This document shows, in pieces, positions 23,876 through 33,618 of a stretch of 64,000 bases of DNA; within the stretch, counting starts at the first letter, position 1, and every line of letters begins with the position of its first letter. The DNA is taken from positions 1,612,001 to 1,676,000 of the forward strand of contig NW_006917093.1 in assembly GCF_000516985.1 (NCBI RefSeq), written 5' to 3'. This DNA is from Pestalotiopsis fici W106-1 (taxonomy: Eukaryota; Ascomycota; Sordariomycetes; Amphisphaeriales; Sporocadaceae). The translations under genes and the position numbers were made by a program. The notes under the pieces are model-generated. The model did no database searches, was not told the origin of the DNA, and saw nothing but the letters and a program-made list of their open reading frames with translations.

Positions 23876-25050
23876 TTTGCGACTGTGGCGGGCTGCGACG
23901 CCTGGTTTGGGAATCTTTGAACGGCGTTTAGTGAGGGAGACTGTGCCAGGACTTGTAATTATCCGGGCTTGTAAAATGATGGAATGATCAGGAGAAAGAG
24001 AGAGAGAAAAGATTGACTCGGTGCAGAAACGTTCCAAGCCTCGAGAGTTTTTATCTTTATCAAATGTAGTCACTAATCCTTGCCCCTCTGTATGACTCTT
24101 GGATGGTATTAATGGGAAGCCGCCAACTGATTTTTGGCTTACCTAAGTCCGAGCAGCGGCCGGCTGTTTCCCGGCTTTTGGGGGCGGCAAGCGACAAGTA
24201 AAAGCTACTATGCTCACACGACAAACGCCTGGGCACGGCCGAGTACATGCAACTTTGAGCGTTATCGCTGCAGCCCCGCTAGCCCCAAAACGAAAGTAAG
24301 CATAGCGGGTCTTGTATTGACGTATGTACTTCCGTAGCCTTCCCTGCTGTGCTTGGAGGAGGCCGTGCGTGTCTTTTCCTTGACGAAAGGCTGAGCTGAC
24401 TGACAATCGCAAGCAGCAACCTTAGAACTCCAGCCAAGTCTACGCGAAAGCTTGGACGCGATTCCCACGTCCAGCTTCTTTGTCTGACGGCAAACGCTTC
24501 AAACAGGCCACGACTTTTTGGCAGATTTCAACTCGGGCGCGAATTGAATTTTTCGAAATCGACTGATGGACTGCCACATCACTTGAATCACTGCCTTTTC
24601 TTTCAACTCCGCCCACCCCAAAGCTTCCGCCATTCCTTTCCTCAACCGTTTCAACCCTGCCCATTTCCCTGCCTCTGCAGTGGCAGCCATTGAGCATTTC
24701 CTTTGTCACTTCGTCGCATCGCCTCAAATCGCATCACGATTCGAAATCTCCTAGGCAGCCGACCACGCAATTGATCCCGGCATCATTGCCAGCGCCCTTT
24801 TCACCAATGCGACATCCAGCGGCACCCTGCTAAAGCCCAGTCGCGAAGCTTCGGGCTCTGCTGCTGCATTCTTTGCCGATAATCTGGCCAGCCATCAACT
24901 CCAGCCGCAACGACGACAAAAAGCTTCCACGCTGCCCGATTCCACCGACGAGCACAAATCCTCCGTACCCTACTCGTATGTCGCTCGACCTTGAAATATG
25001 TCTGGATTCATGATGACCAACACTTTACAGTCCCGCTGGAGCTGGCCAAG
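23876..25050. promoter_or_regulatory. Divergent MET2/THO2 intergenic region
   Basis: This 1175 bp gap separates two outward-facing starts, so it carries both promoters. A TGACTCG heptamer close to the MET2 start (about 24013) resembles but does not match the GCN4/CPC1 core TGACTCA. The right part contains a probable THO2 leader intron (24976-25030). Confidence 0.45.
24976..25030 (+). other. Probable intron in THO2 5' leader, carrying two upstream ATGs
   Basis: The segment starts GTATGT and ends TTTACAG, 55 nt, just 20 nt before the THO2 ATG. It contains two ATGs. The one at 24979 opens an 11-codon ORF. The one at 24998 opens a 27-codon ORF that overlaps the THO2 start and ends at 25081. Splicing removes both ATGs. 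Predicted from splice consensus only. Confidence 0.5.
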
Positions 25051-28000
25051 ATGCCTCCCAAGCGCAAGAGGAACGACGTGAGCGAAGGAGCTGGGCGTCC
25101 ATCCCCACATCGCCCATCCGACACAAACATGGCTCAGCAAGAAAGGGACAACTCAGATAACCGCCGCCGATCTGGCGCTGGTGGCCGCAACGGTAGAGGG
25201 CGAAACAATGAACGGCGATCTTCTTTCAACAATTCCAACAACTCCAACAATCGTGGCCCCATCTCACCAACCTCAACACGGCCTCCCAGCTCCTCGTCCC
25301 AGATTTCGCATCCGGCCCCCAGTCAGCCTACCCCAACGATAGCAGCAAACACAGTAGCCCAGTTGCCTCAACAACGTTTGGCGCCTCTACCGACCAAGTA
25401 CAGTTACGCCGTGCTGACCGATGCACGACTCGAAACTTGGCAACAATCCGGACGCCAGGAAGTTGTGCAGCATGGTATTGCGTCGAGAGATGACGAAGAC
25501 ATTGAGGAGGTGTCGACGATATCTCAGGAATTCGCTCGAGCTGTGCTTGAGCATCGCCTTGACCCTGTCGATGCCGGTGCCTGCATGAAGGAGATCCTCG
25601 GCCCAGACCCCGAAAACGAAGACGATCGAACAAGTTGTGAGTTTGATGCTCATAGCTTGTTCGCAGATAGTATCTCTGTCTTCGTCGACACTGGTGGCGA
25701 GCATGATCGTAACAAAGGTATCATCAACCCCCTACTTACAGCAGACTTCCGGGATTTTGTGTTTGCGACTGGAATATCTGCCAAGTTGCTACGACAAGTC
25801 TTGGACGTCCAAGTCGTGGAAGAACTGGGCCTGACCAAGGGGACCTTCTCCAAGATGCGAACGCGCCACGCCACAAACTCGCTCTATCGACAGTCCAACT
25901 ACAATCTACTACGTGAGGAGTCGGAAGGTTTTGCCAAACTCATCACAGAGCTTTACTCGACAGCTCACGCCATGAATCAGGAACAACTCACAAAGGAACA
26001 GGTAGAGGCTGGTTTTGAACGTGTCAAGGGTCTCATTGGCACCTTTGACCTTGATGTTGGACGAGTATTGGACATTGTCTTTGATGTCTTCGCCTCAACC
26101 ATGATGAGAACATACCGCTATTTCACCATGTTTTTAAGAGTCAGTTCCTGGTGGCCTCGAGAGCAGAGTATCCGATATGATCCTGTGCGGACCGGGGGCC
26201 TGCCGAGATGGGCCTTGCCAGGAGCTGCGTTTCTCCCCAGTCCCGAGGAACAGGTCATCATGGACGAACAACGACAAACGCGCGATGTAGCCTTCTGGGA
26301 CAGAGCTCGTGAAATTCATCTTGATGCATTCTTCGAGCTCGGAGGCCGGCGAGCCGGTGAAACGGAACTCGAGGCATTTTCTGTTTCCGCAAAGTCTGCC
26401 ACATCCAAAGATTACTCAATCGACCCCGTTGAGTGGGTTGAGACCACAAAGACGTTGCCGCCGTCTGGAAATCGGGTTGCTGCACAGCTATATGGGTTCA
26501 AACTTCAATACTTCATCTCCCAGGCTCGCGACAAGGAAGACACCGTACCAGCCAATCTCTTTTTCCTGGCTGCATACCTCATCAAGATTGGATTCATCTC
26601 TCTGCCGGACTTGTATGCACACATCTGGCCTGACGACGACAAGATGGACGACGTGAAAGAGAAGCGAGCCCAAGAACTCGAGGAAAAGGAGAAGAAAGAC
26701 AGGCAAGGTGCTGAGCCCAATGCGCTGCTGAAAGCGGGAGCATTACCGGACGACACTGCTACGACAGCTCCCACAACACGCACGCGTGAGGCAACTGCTA
26801 CCAAATCTGATGCCAATCAGAAAGACACACCCGGCAATGATAACACACCGAGCGAAACTCTTCCAGAGCCCAAGGAAGTTCTCAAGGTTGACTTGTTAAA
26901 CCACCTTCTACTCGTGGGCGCCATTCCAGAGGCTCTCTTCATTCTTGGTCGCATCAACTGGCTGACTGACGCCTACCCCGACGAAGTCATTGCGCCCATC
27001 AACAGGATTCTTCTGTACTCTATCGATAAAGTATACCGGGAGACTCTCCCCAAGCCGGCGGATTCTACTATTGTCGATGTGGCAAAGAAAGACCTTGCTC
27101 CGGATCACGCCATGCCCAAAGGCACTCTGAAACTGATCGACCGACCGCTGCCCAAAGCCTTGAAGTGGCCATTTGCTGATGGAAGTGCAAAGAATGTTCG
27201 CTACGAGCACTACTTGAAAGAATGGACAGACAATGTGCCGATATGCCAAACGGTCGACGACGTTTTCACATTGTGTGGTACACTTCTCAATGTCTCTGGC
27301 GTTCAGATTGGCAAGTCTCACACTCTCCTCAAGAAGTTGGCCGCAATTGGTGCCAAGAGCCTTGGGGAGGACAAATCACCGCGGAACCTTGACAGATGGC
27401 GCGATCTGCTCAAGCGAACCATATTCCCTGCACTGAACCTGACTACCAGTAACGTTGATGTGGTCAACTCCGTGTGGAGTCTTCTTAGATACTTCCCTGT
27501 GGACGTACGATACAACATGTACGCAGAGTGCTACGAAGGTTCGATCTCCAGGCTCCCCGCAATGGCGAAAGCTTTCAAGTATGCGCGGCTCGATACCTTG
27601 TCCGTACTGAAGCGTCTCTCCAAAGAGAATCTTGCCAAGTCTGCCAAGTCCATGGCCAAGGTGGCGCTATTCTCCCCTGGAGTCGTCTGCAAAGTTGCTC
27701 TGGACCAGATTGAGGCGTATAGCAATCTCATCGAGGCATTCGTCGAGTGTACTCGTTATTTCACGGATCTGGGATACGACGTGCTTGTTTGGTCGCTGAT
27801 GAGCTCCCTGGGTGGCAAGCAGCGAAGCAGAACCCAAGAAGGATCTGTTCTTCTTACCAGCAGATGGCTGCAGGCTCTGTCCAAGTTCTCTGGCAAGGTC
27901 TTTCGTCGTTACTCCAACATGGATCCTACGCCCGTCATCCAATATGTCAATGACCAACTTGCCCGAGGCAACTCAACTGACCTCATCATTCTCAGAGAGT

Positions 28001-31000
28001 TCATCACGTCCATGGGTGGTATTGTGTCGGATGTTGACTTCACAGATACCCAACTTGCTGCCCTGACTGGAGGAGAGGAGTTACGGAAGCAAACATTTAT
28101 CAACCTCGGCGATAAGCGCTTTGAGTCTGGGAAAAGTGCATCGCGTCTTATGCAAGCTCTAGTTCACACCAAGCTTGCGCCCCGCCTCTTGACAAATATC
28201 GCACAGTACAGGCAATCTGCCATCTACAACCTCCCGGAAGATGAGACACACATCAAATATCTTGCAACAGTCATTGACGACTCTCAGCAAGCACTTGTGC
28301 AATTTGTTGAACTGCTCAGAAGCAACCTGACGCCTGAACAGTTTGATGAGCTTGTTCCTAGCATTCCTCGTTTGCTGAAAGATTTTGGCATGGATCCCAG
28401 TCTCGCCTTCTTGATTGGCCGTGTCAGTTTGGCGTACTACCTAACTGGCCCGGGCGCTACTGCCGCCAAAGGTATGAGGCTCATGGGCTCCAACGAAGCT
28501 GTCCCGGATGCTGAGGGCGACGTAACCATGGATGGCAAAGAGGCAGATTCTACCTCGCCGCCATCAGCTTCAACCGCCGGCACCGACGATGCTATGGCGG
28601 TCGACGAACCTGAATCTAACGGTACTCCTTCTGCCGAGGGACCACAAGCTACAATGAATGCACGTAGGCCTAATCATTTTTCTGAGGTCCTTCGCCCTAT
28701 TGTCAGCGCAGTCCAGGAACTTCTACCTCCCACCATCTGGGAACTCATCAGCCCTGACTTCTATGTCCTCTTCTGGTCGTTACAAACCAGTGACCTTGGT
28801 ATTCCGGCAAGCAGTTATAATGCCGAGTCACTTCGTCTACAGAAGGAGCAGGATTTTATTAAGAAGGACCGAAGCGACATGAGCAGGCTCGGTCGTGCAA
28901 AGGCGGAACAGCGTAAGGCGGAAATCACTCAGCTTGCATCAAAGTTGGGCTCAGAGGCTACCCAGTGCCAAGAAAGGGTTAGCAAGACAAAGATGTTGCT
29001 TCTGAAATCGGCTCCGTCTTGGATGCCCGCTTCTATGTCGACGTCGCCTGAAGCAGCGGATATCCTGATTGAAGACTGTATCATGCCGCGAGTCATGCTC
29101 GGCCCCAGTGATGCAGACTTTTCTTTCAGAATGATCAAATTTATGCACGACAATCAGGTTGCAAACTTCAACATCATGGTTTTGTATGACCGCCTGTTCA
29201 CTGTCAACAGATTAAGGTCCCTGATCTTTGGCTGTACGGTACGAGAAGCCGAATTTCTAGGACGTTTGATCAAGCACACCCTTGGAGACTTGTCACGATG
29301 GCACAAGAGCAAAGATGTCTTTGAGAAAGAAGCCACCCGACACGGAAAACATCCAGCATTCGCTGCTGCTTCTGTGAATGGCAAAGATGCCCCAACATCC
29401 ATGGACCATGGTCACTTCAAAGATCAACTTTGGTCGTGGCATCGCAACCTGGCCGCAACTTTGAAAGCCTGTCTTCAAGGGACAGAGTGGCTTCACATTC
29501 GTAACGCAATTACGGTGCTCAAGGCAATTCTGGATTACTTCCCGGCTGTAACATTCCATGGCAAGCAGTTCCTTCAAACTTTGCAGCAGATCGCTCAACG
29601 CGAAGCTGCGACGAAAAATGATGATGACGGGCAGAATCACCGTGTTGATCTCTCCGTCACGGCGAATACTGCAGCATCCGCTCTGAAGAGATTTGAATCC
29701 AAATGGGTGATAGTGCAGTCGTTCCGCCCAAATCTGGTAGGTTCTTTTTCAGGTAACCTTGAATTTGAATGGCATATCAAACTAACCCATCTGAAGGCCG
29801 GTGACTCTACCGACGACAAAGCGGCTGAGGCTGTCAAGAACTCAAAGCAGTCTCAACTTCGGCCAGGTGCAGCAGAATTCAGACCCCAGCAATCTGGAGG
29901 CAGCACTACTCGAGGCAAGACCACCGCTGATGATGAGGACGGCGAGGTCCAGGACAGCAAAGGCCTTGCTGCGTCTGCCGCTACAGCAGGTGCTAACAGA
30001 AAGGACTCCGAGACCGATTCGCCAGCCAATGTCCAGAGACCGAGTGCTCTTCCACTTCGATCTGAGCTTGGGAAAAACTCGAGCCGCCAGTCGACGCCAC
30101 CAGTTCGATCAAGCAACCCGAGCCCGGCCCCCAATGGTGGTCGCCGTGAAGCTTCCAAGCTATCTGGCTTGGCTTCGTTGCCACCTCCACCAGGATTACC
30201 AAGCAGACCAGATGTACCTATCCCGGGGCATTTCAACCAAGATGAGCGCGGTCATATTCGCATGTCGGAGCTTAATCATGCACGCGATGCTCGAGATCAA
30301 AGAGAACCTCGAACACATAGGGAGCCGCGGGAGTCGAGAGAAGTCCGGGAGGGCAGAGAAAGTCGCCCCACAGAGGCTGCAAGATCATCGCGTGGAAGAG
30401 AATCATACGGCACTGATCGGCGCTCCGGCGAGATGCCCTCGAAGGAGCCCAGTCGTTCCGAACGTGATCGATCCATGCGATCGGAATCGTCAACTCGCTG
30501 GGACCCCTCGGCAGGTGAAAGGGATACTCGACACTCTAGAGACCGTGCATCCTCAGCTACCGGTGCGCGCACTGGTGATTCAAGCCGCCCTCCTCGAGAT
30601 CCACAAGCGGACACACACGCGATGCCACCCCCTGCTCAGCCCGACGGCCAGGGACCGACGGTCAACCCGGAACGTGCACGCCTGATCAACGCTAGCGACG
30701 ACGGCAAAAGATCAAGCAATGCATCTTCAGAGATTATGAACCCTGCTCGAGCAGCCATCATCAACGACAGTCGAGCAAGTGGTCGGTCCCGAGATGACAG
30801 CCGCGAACGTGGTGGCCGTCCGTCCTCGCCCTCACGCAGAGAAAAGCAAGAGTCTAGGTCGAGTGACGCAACCCGTGAGGAACGTGGCGACAGGCACCGC
30901 TTCGATCAAAGTCGTACAAATCGCAACGAGCCTTCTGTCCCATCTGGGCCCAGAGGTGAACGTGACCTTGACCGGTCGGGTTCGGACCGACGTGATCACA

Positions 31001-32430
31001 ACCCATTTGCTGGCTCGGGAGGCTCGCGCGGCGATGCTGAACATGTCAAGTCGAGTCAGCAAGATCCCAATTATGGTCGTCTCAACGCCGTACCGTCAGT
31101 GGTGGACACAACCAGCGCTCCGGATGCTCCTCGTGGCCGAGGTCGCAACATGGCTCGCGGTCCGCAGTCATCGAGTCAGCCTCCAGCGCGCTCGGATCAA
31201 AGGCATTCAAATGCCGAACACGGCAGGGGACAGTCGCCAGACAGGGGCATGCCACCTTCAGGACCAGCTTCGTCTAGAGGACGTCGCAATCCTATGCACC
31301 CTCCGAATAATCCCTCGGCCAGCAATGCGACTCCCGTCGGTTCTTCTGCACCTGGTATCCACCCAGACCGCCTTCGACACTTGAACACTGGCCCAGGCTC
31401 CAACACGAATTCATCTCAGGCGCCTTTTCCCCCGAGCGCTAACTCGGTTGCCGTGCATCCTGATAGGCTTGGCCGCATTGACGCCAACCCCCCTTCGGGC
31501 CCTGCTCAACAAAGACATGCACAACTGCCTCCATTGCAGACCCCCGAGAGGCCACAAATCCCCACTGGCCCAGGCAATCGTCAGCCTTCTGGAAGCTTGC
31601 CACCCACACCTAGCGATAGAGGAACTCCCATATCAGCACCGACTGGCCCCTCAGCTCCTAATGATCGCTCGAGGGGTGGAAGTAGACGGCAAATCGCGGG
31701 CATCAACAACTTGCTTCAGGGTTCCCAGGGGTCTGCCCCTGAATCGGTCAGTCGCAGTGGTAGCCTTCGTGGGAGAAGCTCGCGCACGAATTTAGCTGGC
31801 TCTGATGCCCAGGTACTTACGGGAGCATCACCTGTGTCCACTCCAGTACAGGAGAAGCCAGACTTGATCCCAGGATCCGGAAGAGGCGGCGCAAATGGAG
31901 AAGAAAGGGGAAGTCGTAGCGAGCGCAGCAGTCGACGACATCATGAACATGGAGAGCGGGCACGTTCGTCGCGTCACACAAGCCGTGAGCGTAGTCCTGG
32001 TCGCGATCGGAACAAAGAGCATCGCGAGTTTCGGGAGCGTGACCCGGGCACTACCGCTTCCGGCAACCAGCAACGAGAGGGTGAGAGGGAATCTCGACGT
32101 TCTGGCAGAGAAGCCTCCGGTACCGGAGCTAATAACCGCGGCGCAGAGGCTGCGGGAAGCGGCAGGGGAGACGGTATACGTGAATCACGTCACAACGACA
32201 ACAGGGGCGCTGGCCGACATGAGGACCATGGTCGAGGCGGAAGTGGAGGAAGGGGCTCAGGTGCCAACAACGCTGGTCAAGCAATGGGAGCATCACGAGG
32301 GGATGAGCAGCGCCTTAGGGAACCGAGGAACGAAGATGGGGGGCGAGGTAGTCGCAAGCGCCGTAGCGAGGAGGGCGGCTATGCGGGACCGCCGTCAGAG
32401 GGCCACAAGAGACCGAGACACCATCGATAG
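25051..32430 (+). CDS. THO2: THO complex subunit 2 (transcription-coupled mRNP export)
   Basis: The ORF spans 25051-32430 (2459 codons before the stop). Start MPPKRKRN is the first ATG in frame. Tho2 is the largest scaffold of THO, which couples transcription elongation to mRNA packaging and export and limits R-loops. Seen: a basic, Asn/Ser-rich N-terminus with likely nuclear localisation (PPKRKRND); an alpha-helical body of about 1,450 residues. It includes FATGISAKLLRQVLD and YRQSNYNLLREESEGFAKL, matching conserved THOC2 N-terminal blocks, and DCIMPRVMLGPSDADFSFRM, matching the Tho2 C-terminal domain. A disordered tail of roughly 880 residues follows, packed with Arg, Glu, Asp, Ser and Pro (RS/RE/RD dipeptides). 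Bases 29737-29796 look like an in-frame 60-nt intron, so the mature protein may be 2439 aa. Length far exceeds yeast Tho2 (1597 aa) because of the tail. Confidence 0.93.
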   Translation: MPPKRKRNDVSEGAGRPSPHRPSDTNMAQQERDNSDNRRRSGAGGRNGRGRNNERRSSFNNSNNSNNRGPISPTSTRPPSSSSQISHPAPSQPTPTIAANTVAQLPQQRLAPLPTKYSYAVLTDARLETWQQSGRQEVVQHGIASRDDEDIEEVSTISQEFARAVLEHRLDPVDAGACMKEILGPDPENEDDRTSCEFDAHSLFADSISVFVDTGGEHDRNKGIINPLLTADFRDFVFATGISAKLLRQVLDVQVVEELGLTKGTFSKMRTRHATNSLYRQSNYNLLREESEGFAKLITELYSTAHAMNQEQLTKEQVEAGFERVKGLIGTFDLDVGRVLDIVFDVFASTMMRTYRYFTMFLRVSSWWPREQSIRYDPVRTGGLPRWALPGAAFLPSPEEQVIMDEQRQTRDVAFWDRAREIHLDAFFELGGRRAGETELEAFSVSAKSATSKDYSIDPVEWVETTKTLPPSGNRVAAQLYGFKLQYFISQARDKEDTVPANLFFLAAYLIKIGFISLPDLYAHIWPDDDKMDDVKEKRAQELEEKEKKDRQGAEPNALLKAGALPDDTATTAPTTRTREATATKSDANQKDTPGNDNTPSETLPEPKEVLKVDLLNHLLLVGAIPEALFILGRINWLTDAYPDEVIAPINRILLYSIDKVYRETLPKPADSTIVDVAKKDLAPDHAMPKGTLKLIDRPLPKALKWPFADGSAKNVRYEHYLKEWTDNVPICQTVDDVFTLCGTLLNVSGVQIGKSHTLLKKLAAIGAKSLGEDKSPRNLDRWRDLLKRTIFPALNLTTSNVDVVNSVWSLLRYFPVDVRYNMYAECYEGSISRLPAMAKAFKYARLDTLSVLKRLSKENLAKSAKSMAKVALFSPGVVCKVALDQIEAYSNLIEAFVECTRYFTDLGYDVLVWSLMSSLGGKQRSRTQEGSVLLTSRWLQALSKFSGKVFRRYSNMDPTPVIQYVNDQLARGNSTDLIILREFITSMGGIVSDVDFTDTQLAALTGGEELRKQTFINLGDKRFESGKSASRLMQALVHTKLAPRLLTNIAQYRQSAIYNLPEDETHIKYLATVIDDSQQALVQFVELLRSNLTPEQFDELVPSIPRLLKDFGMDPSLAFLIGRVSLAYYLTGPGATAAKGMRLMGSNEAVPDAEGDVTMDGKEADSTSPPSASTAGTDDAMAVDEPESNGTPSAEGPQATMNARRPNHFSEVLRPIVSAVQELLPPTIWELISPDFYVLFWSLQTSDLGIPASSYNAESLRLQKEQDFIKKDRSDMSRLGRAKAEQRKAEITQLASKLGSEATQCQERVSKTKMLLLKSAPSWMPASMSTSPEAADILIEDCIMPRVMLGPSDADFSFRMIKFMHDNQVANFNIMVLYDRLFTVNRLRSLIFGCTVREAEFLGRLIKHTLGDLSRWHKSKDVFEKEATRHGKHPAFAAASVNGKDAPTSMDHGHFKDQLWSWHRNLAATLKACLQGTEWLHIRNAITVLKAILDYFPAVTFHGKQFLQTLQQIAQREAATKNDDDGQNHRVDLSVTANTAASALKRFESKWVIVQSFRPNLVGSFSGNLEFEWHIKLTHLKAGDSTDDKAAEAVKNSKQSQLRPGAAEFRPQQSGGSTTRGKTTADDEDGEVQDSKGLAASAATAGANRKDSETDSPANVQRPSALPLRSELGKNSSRQSTPPVRSSNPSPAPNGGRREASKLSGLASLPPPPGLPSRPDVPIPGHFNQDERGHIRMSELNHARDARDQREPRTHREPRESREVREGRESRPTEAARSSRGRESYGTDRRSGEMPSKEPSRSERDRSMRSESSTRWDPSAGERDTRHSRDRASSATGARTGDSSRPPRDPQADTHAMPPPAQPDGQGPTVNPERARLINASDDGKRSSNASSEIMNPARAAIINDSRASGRSRDDSRERGGRPSSPSRREKQESRSSDATREERGDRHRFDQSRTNRNEPSVPSGPRGERDLDRSGSDRRDHNPFAGSGGSRGDAEHVKSSQQDPNYGRLNAVPSVVDTTSAPDAPRGRGRNMARGPQSSSQPPARSDQRHSNAEHGRGQSPDRGMPPSGPASSRGRRNPMHPPNNPSASNATPVGSSAPGIHPDRLRHLNTGPGSNTNSSQAPFPPSANSVAVHPDRLGRIDANPPSGPAQQRHAQLPPLQTPERPQIPTGPGNRQPSGSLPPTPSDRGTPISAPTGPSAPNDRSRGGSRRQIAGINNLLQGSQGSAPESVSRSGSLRGRSSRTNLAGSDAQVLTGASPVSTPVQEKPDLIPGSGRGGANGEERGSRSERSSRRHHEHGERARSSRHTSRERSPGRDRNKEHREFRERDPGTTASGNQQREGERESRRSGREASGTGANNRGAEAAGSGRGDGIRESRHNDNRGAGRHEDHGRGGSGGRGSGANNAGQAMGASRGDEQRLREPRNEDGGRGSRKRRSEEGGYAGPPSEGHKRPRHHR
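29737..29796 (+). other. THO2: Probable 60-nt in-frame intron within THO2
   Basis: The segment begins GTAGGT, has a perfect CTAAC branch-point (within ATCAAACTAACCC) about ten bases before its terminal AG, and is exactly 20 codons without a stop. It falls where the folded body ends and the disordered tail starts. All features fit a fungal intron masked by an open frame. It joins after codon 1562 without frame change. Confidence 0.6.
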
Positions 32431-33618
32431 AATCGTGCGTGGACTCCTCAGTTCTAGGGGCCAAGGTCTTTGGCTTGTAACAACGTGTGTATTTTGAAGG
32501 AAAGAGGAAAAACGGAAGCAGAAAACAGGAGGTCGAAGGATGAGAAGCAAGAGGAAATATCTAATTCGGCATTGAAAGCGATAGACGGCCAAAACAGGCA
32601 TCGCTCGGCGTTCAAAGGGGGTCTACTTGTTCATGTTTTACGGTCGACGACAAACCAAGGCATCTATCTTTTGGCAGGGAGGATGGAAATCGACCAGAAC
32701 AGACAAATCAGAACAACTCCAGTCAAGTCAAGAAAACATTGTTTCCAAAAGAAAGCAAATCATGAAAAATCATTTTCGTTTTCCTATTCATCAAAGCATT
32801 TTTAAGGCGCAACGAGATACCCCGCATACATGGAAAGTCCGATAAAGGGAACCTAAGAATTGGCGGCATTCTTCTTCCTCCAAGACATAATAGGTATCAG
32901 GAGGGAATGACGGAGAATCCATGTCCTGCTCAGTCAGTACTATTAGATTCTGTGCCTTTTGTTTATAATCGTTATGTGCACTTGGGTGCGTGCTTGTAAG
33001 GGGGACATGGCTGGTTTCTTGGTCGGAAAGAAAAGAGCATACTGTGTTATTATAGATGCCATGCAAGTGACCCAAAGGCACCCTGGACGCAAAAGGTGTG
33101 ATGCAATTTCATAATGTTCAACAAGTGATGCCACTTTAATCTTTTGAATACGACAAGACTGGTACCAGGAAAAGAGCAACAGCGTCAATCTAAGGGTTGT
33201 TCGCACTATTAGAGACCGCCGGAAGTCAGAAATGTTTGCCAGCGTGGACAAAAGTTATGCATCCTCAAATGGTATTCTCAATTGACGATTACGCTCCTCG
33301 TAAGGGGATGACGCATCTTCTTCTTGATATAATATACAAGCCGCCAAATATCCTATTCAGGGCTTGGTTTCATCATTATACACATGGCGCAGATCAACCC
33401 GCTCCAAGGGATTGATGGTCCCCTCTTTTGATATCATCGTAAAGATTTGAGAAGAAGAAAAAAAACAGACCATGCATGATATCTACCAGTTACGCCCAAC
33501 GCCAAATGCAATCCCAGATGGTACATGCCATACGCGTCTCTGACTATACGCAGAGATTTTGGTGGTATCAAAGTACAACGTAATGATTCGTTATAGATCG
33601 TATGTCGCGTAAGACGGT
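32431..33618. other. Convergent 3' intergenic region (THO2/DUF300)
   Basis: 1.2 kb of A-rich sequence between two convergent genes. It contains both 3' ends. No gene or RNA recognised. Confidence 0.5.

Noticed and set aside
24009..24020. GCN4/CPC1 site near MET2
   Set aside because: TGACTCG differs from TGACTCA at the last base; too weak to call.
25637..25741. Possible 105-nt intron in THO2 (GTGAGT ... TTACAG, in frame)
   Set aside because: The enclosed residues (FDAHSLFADSISVFVD and following) fit the conserved Tho2 N-terminal region, so it should stay coding.
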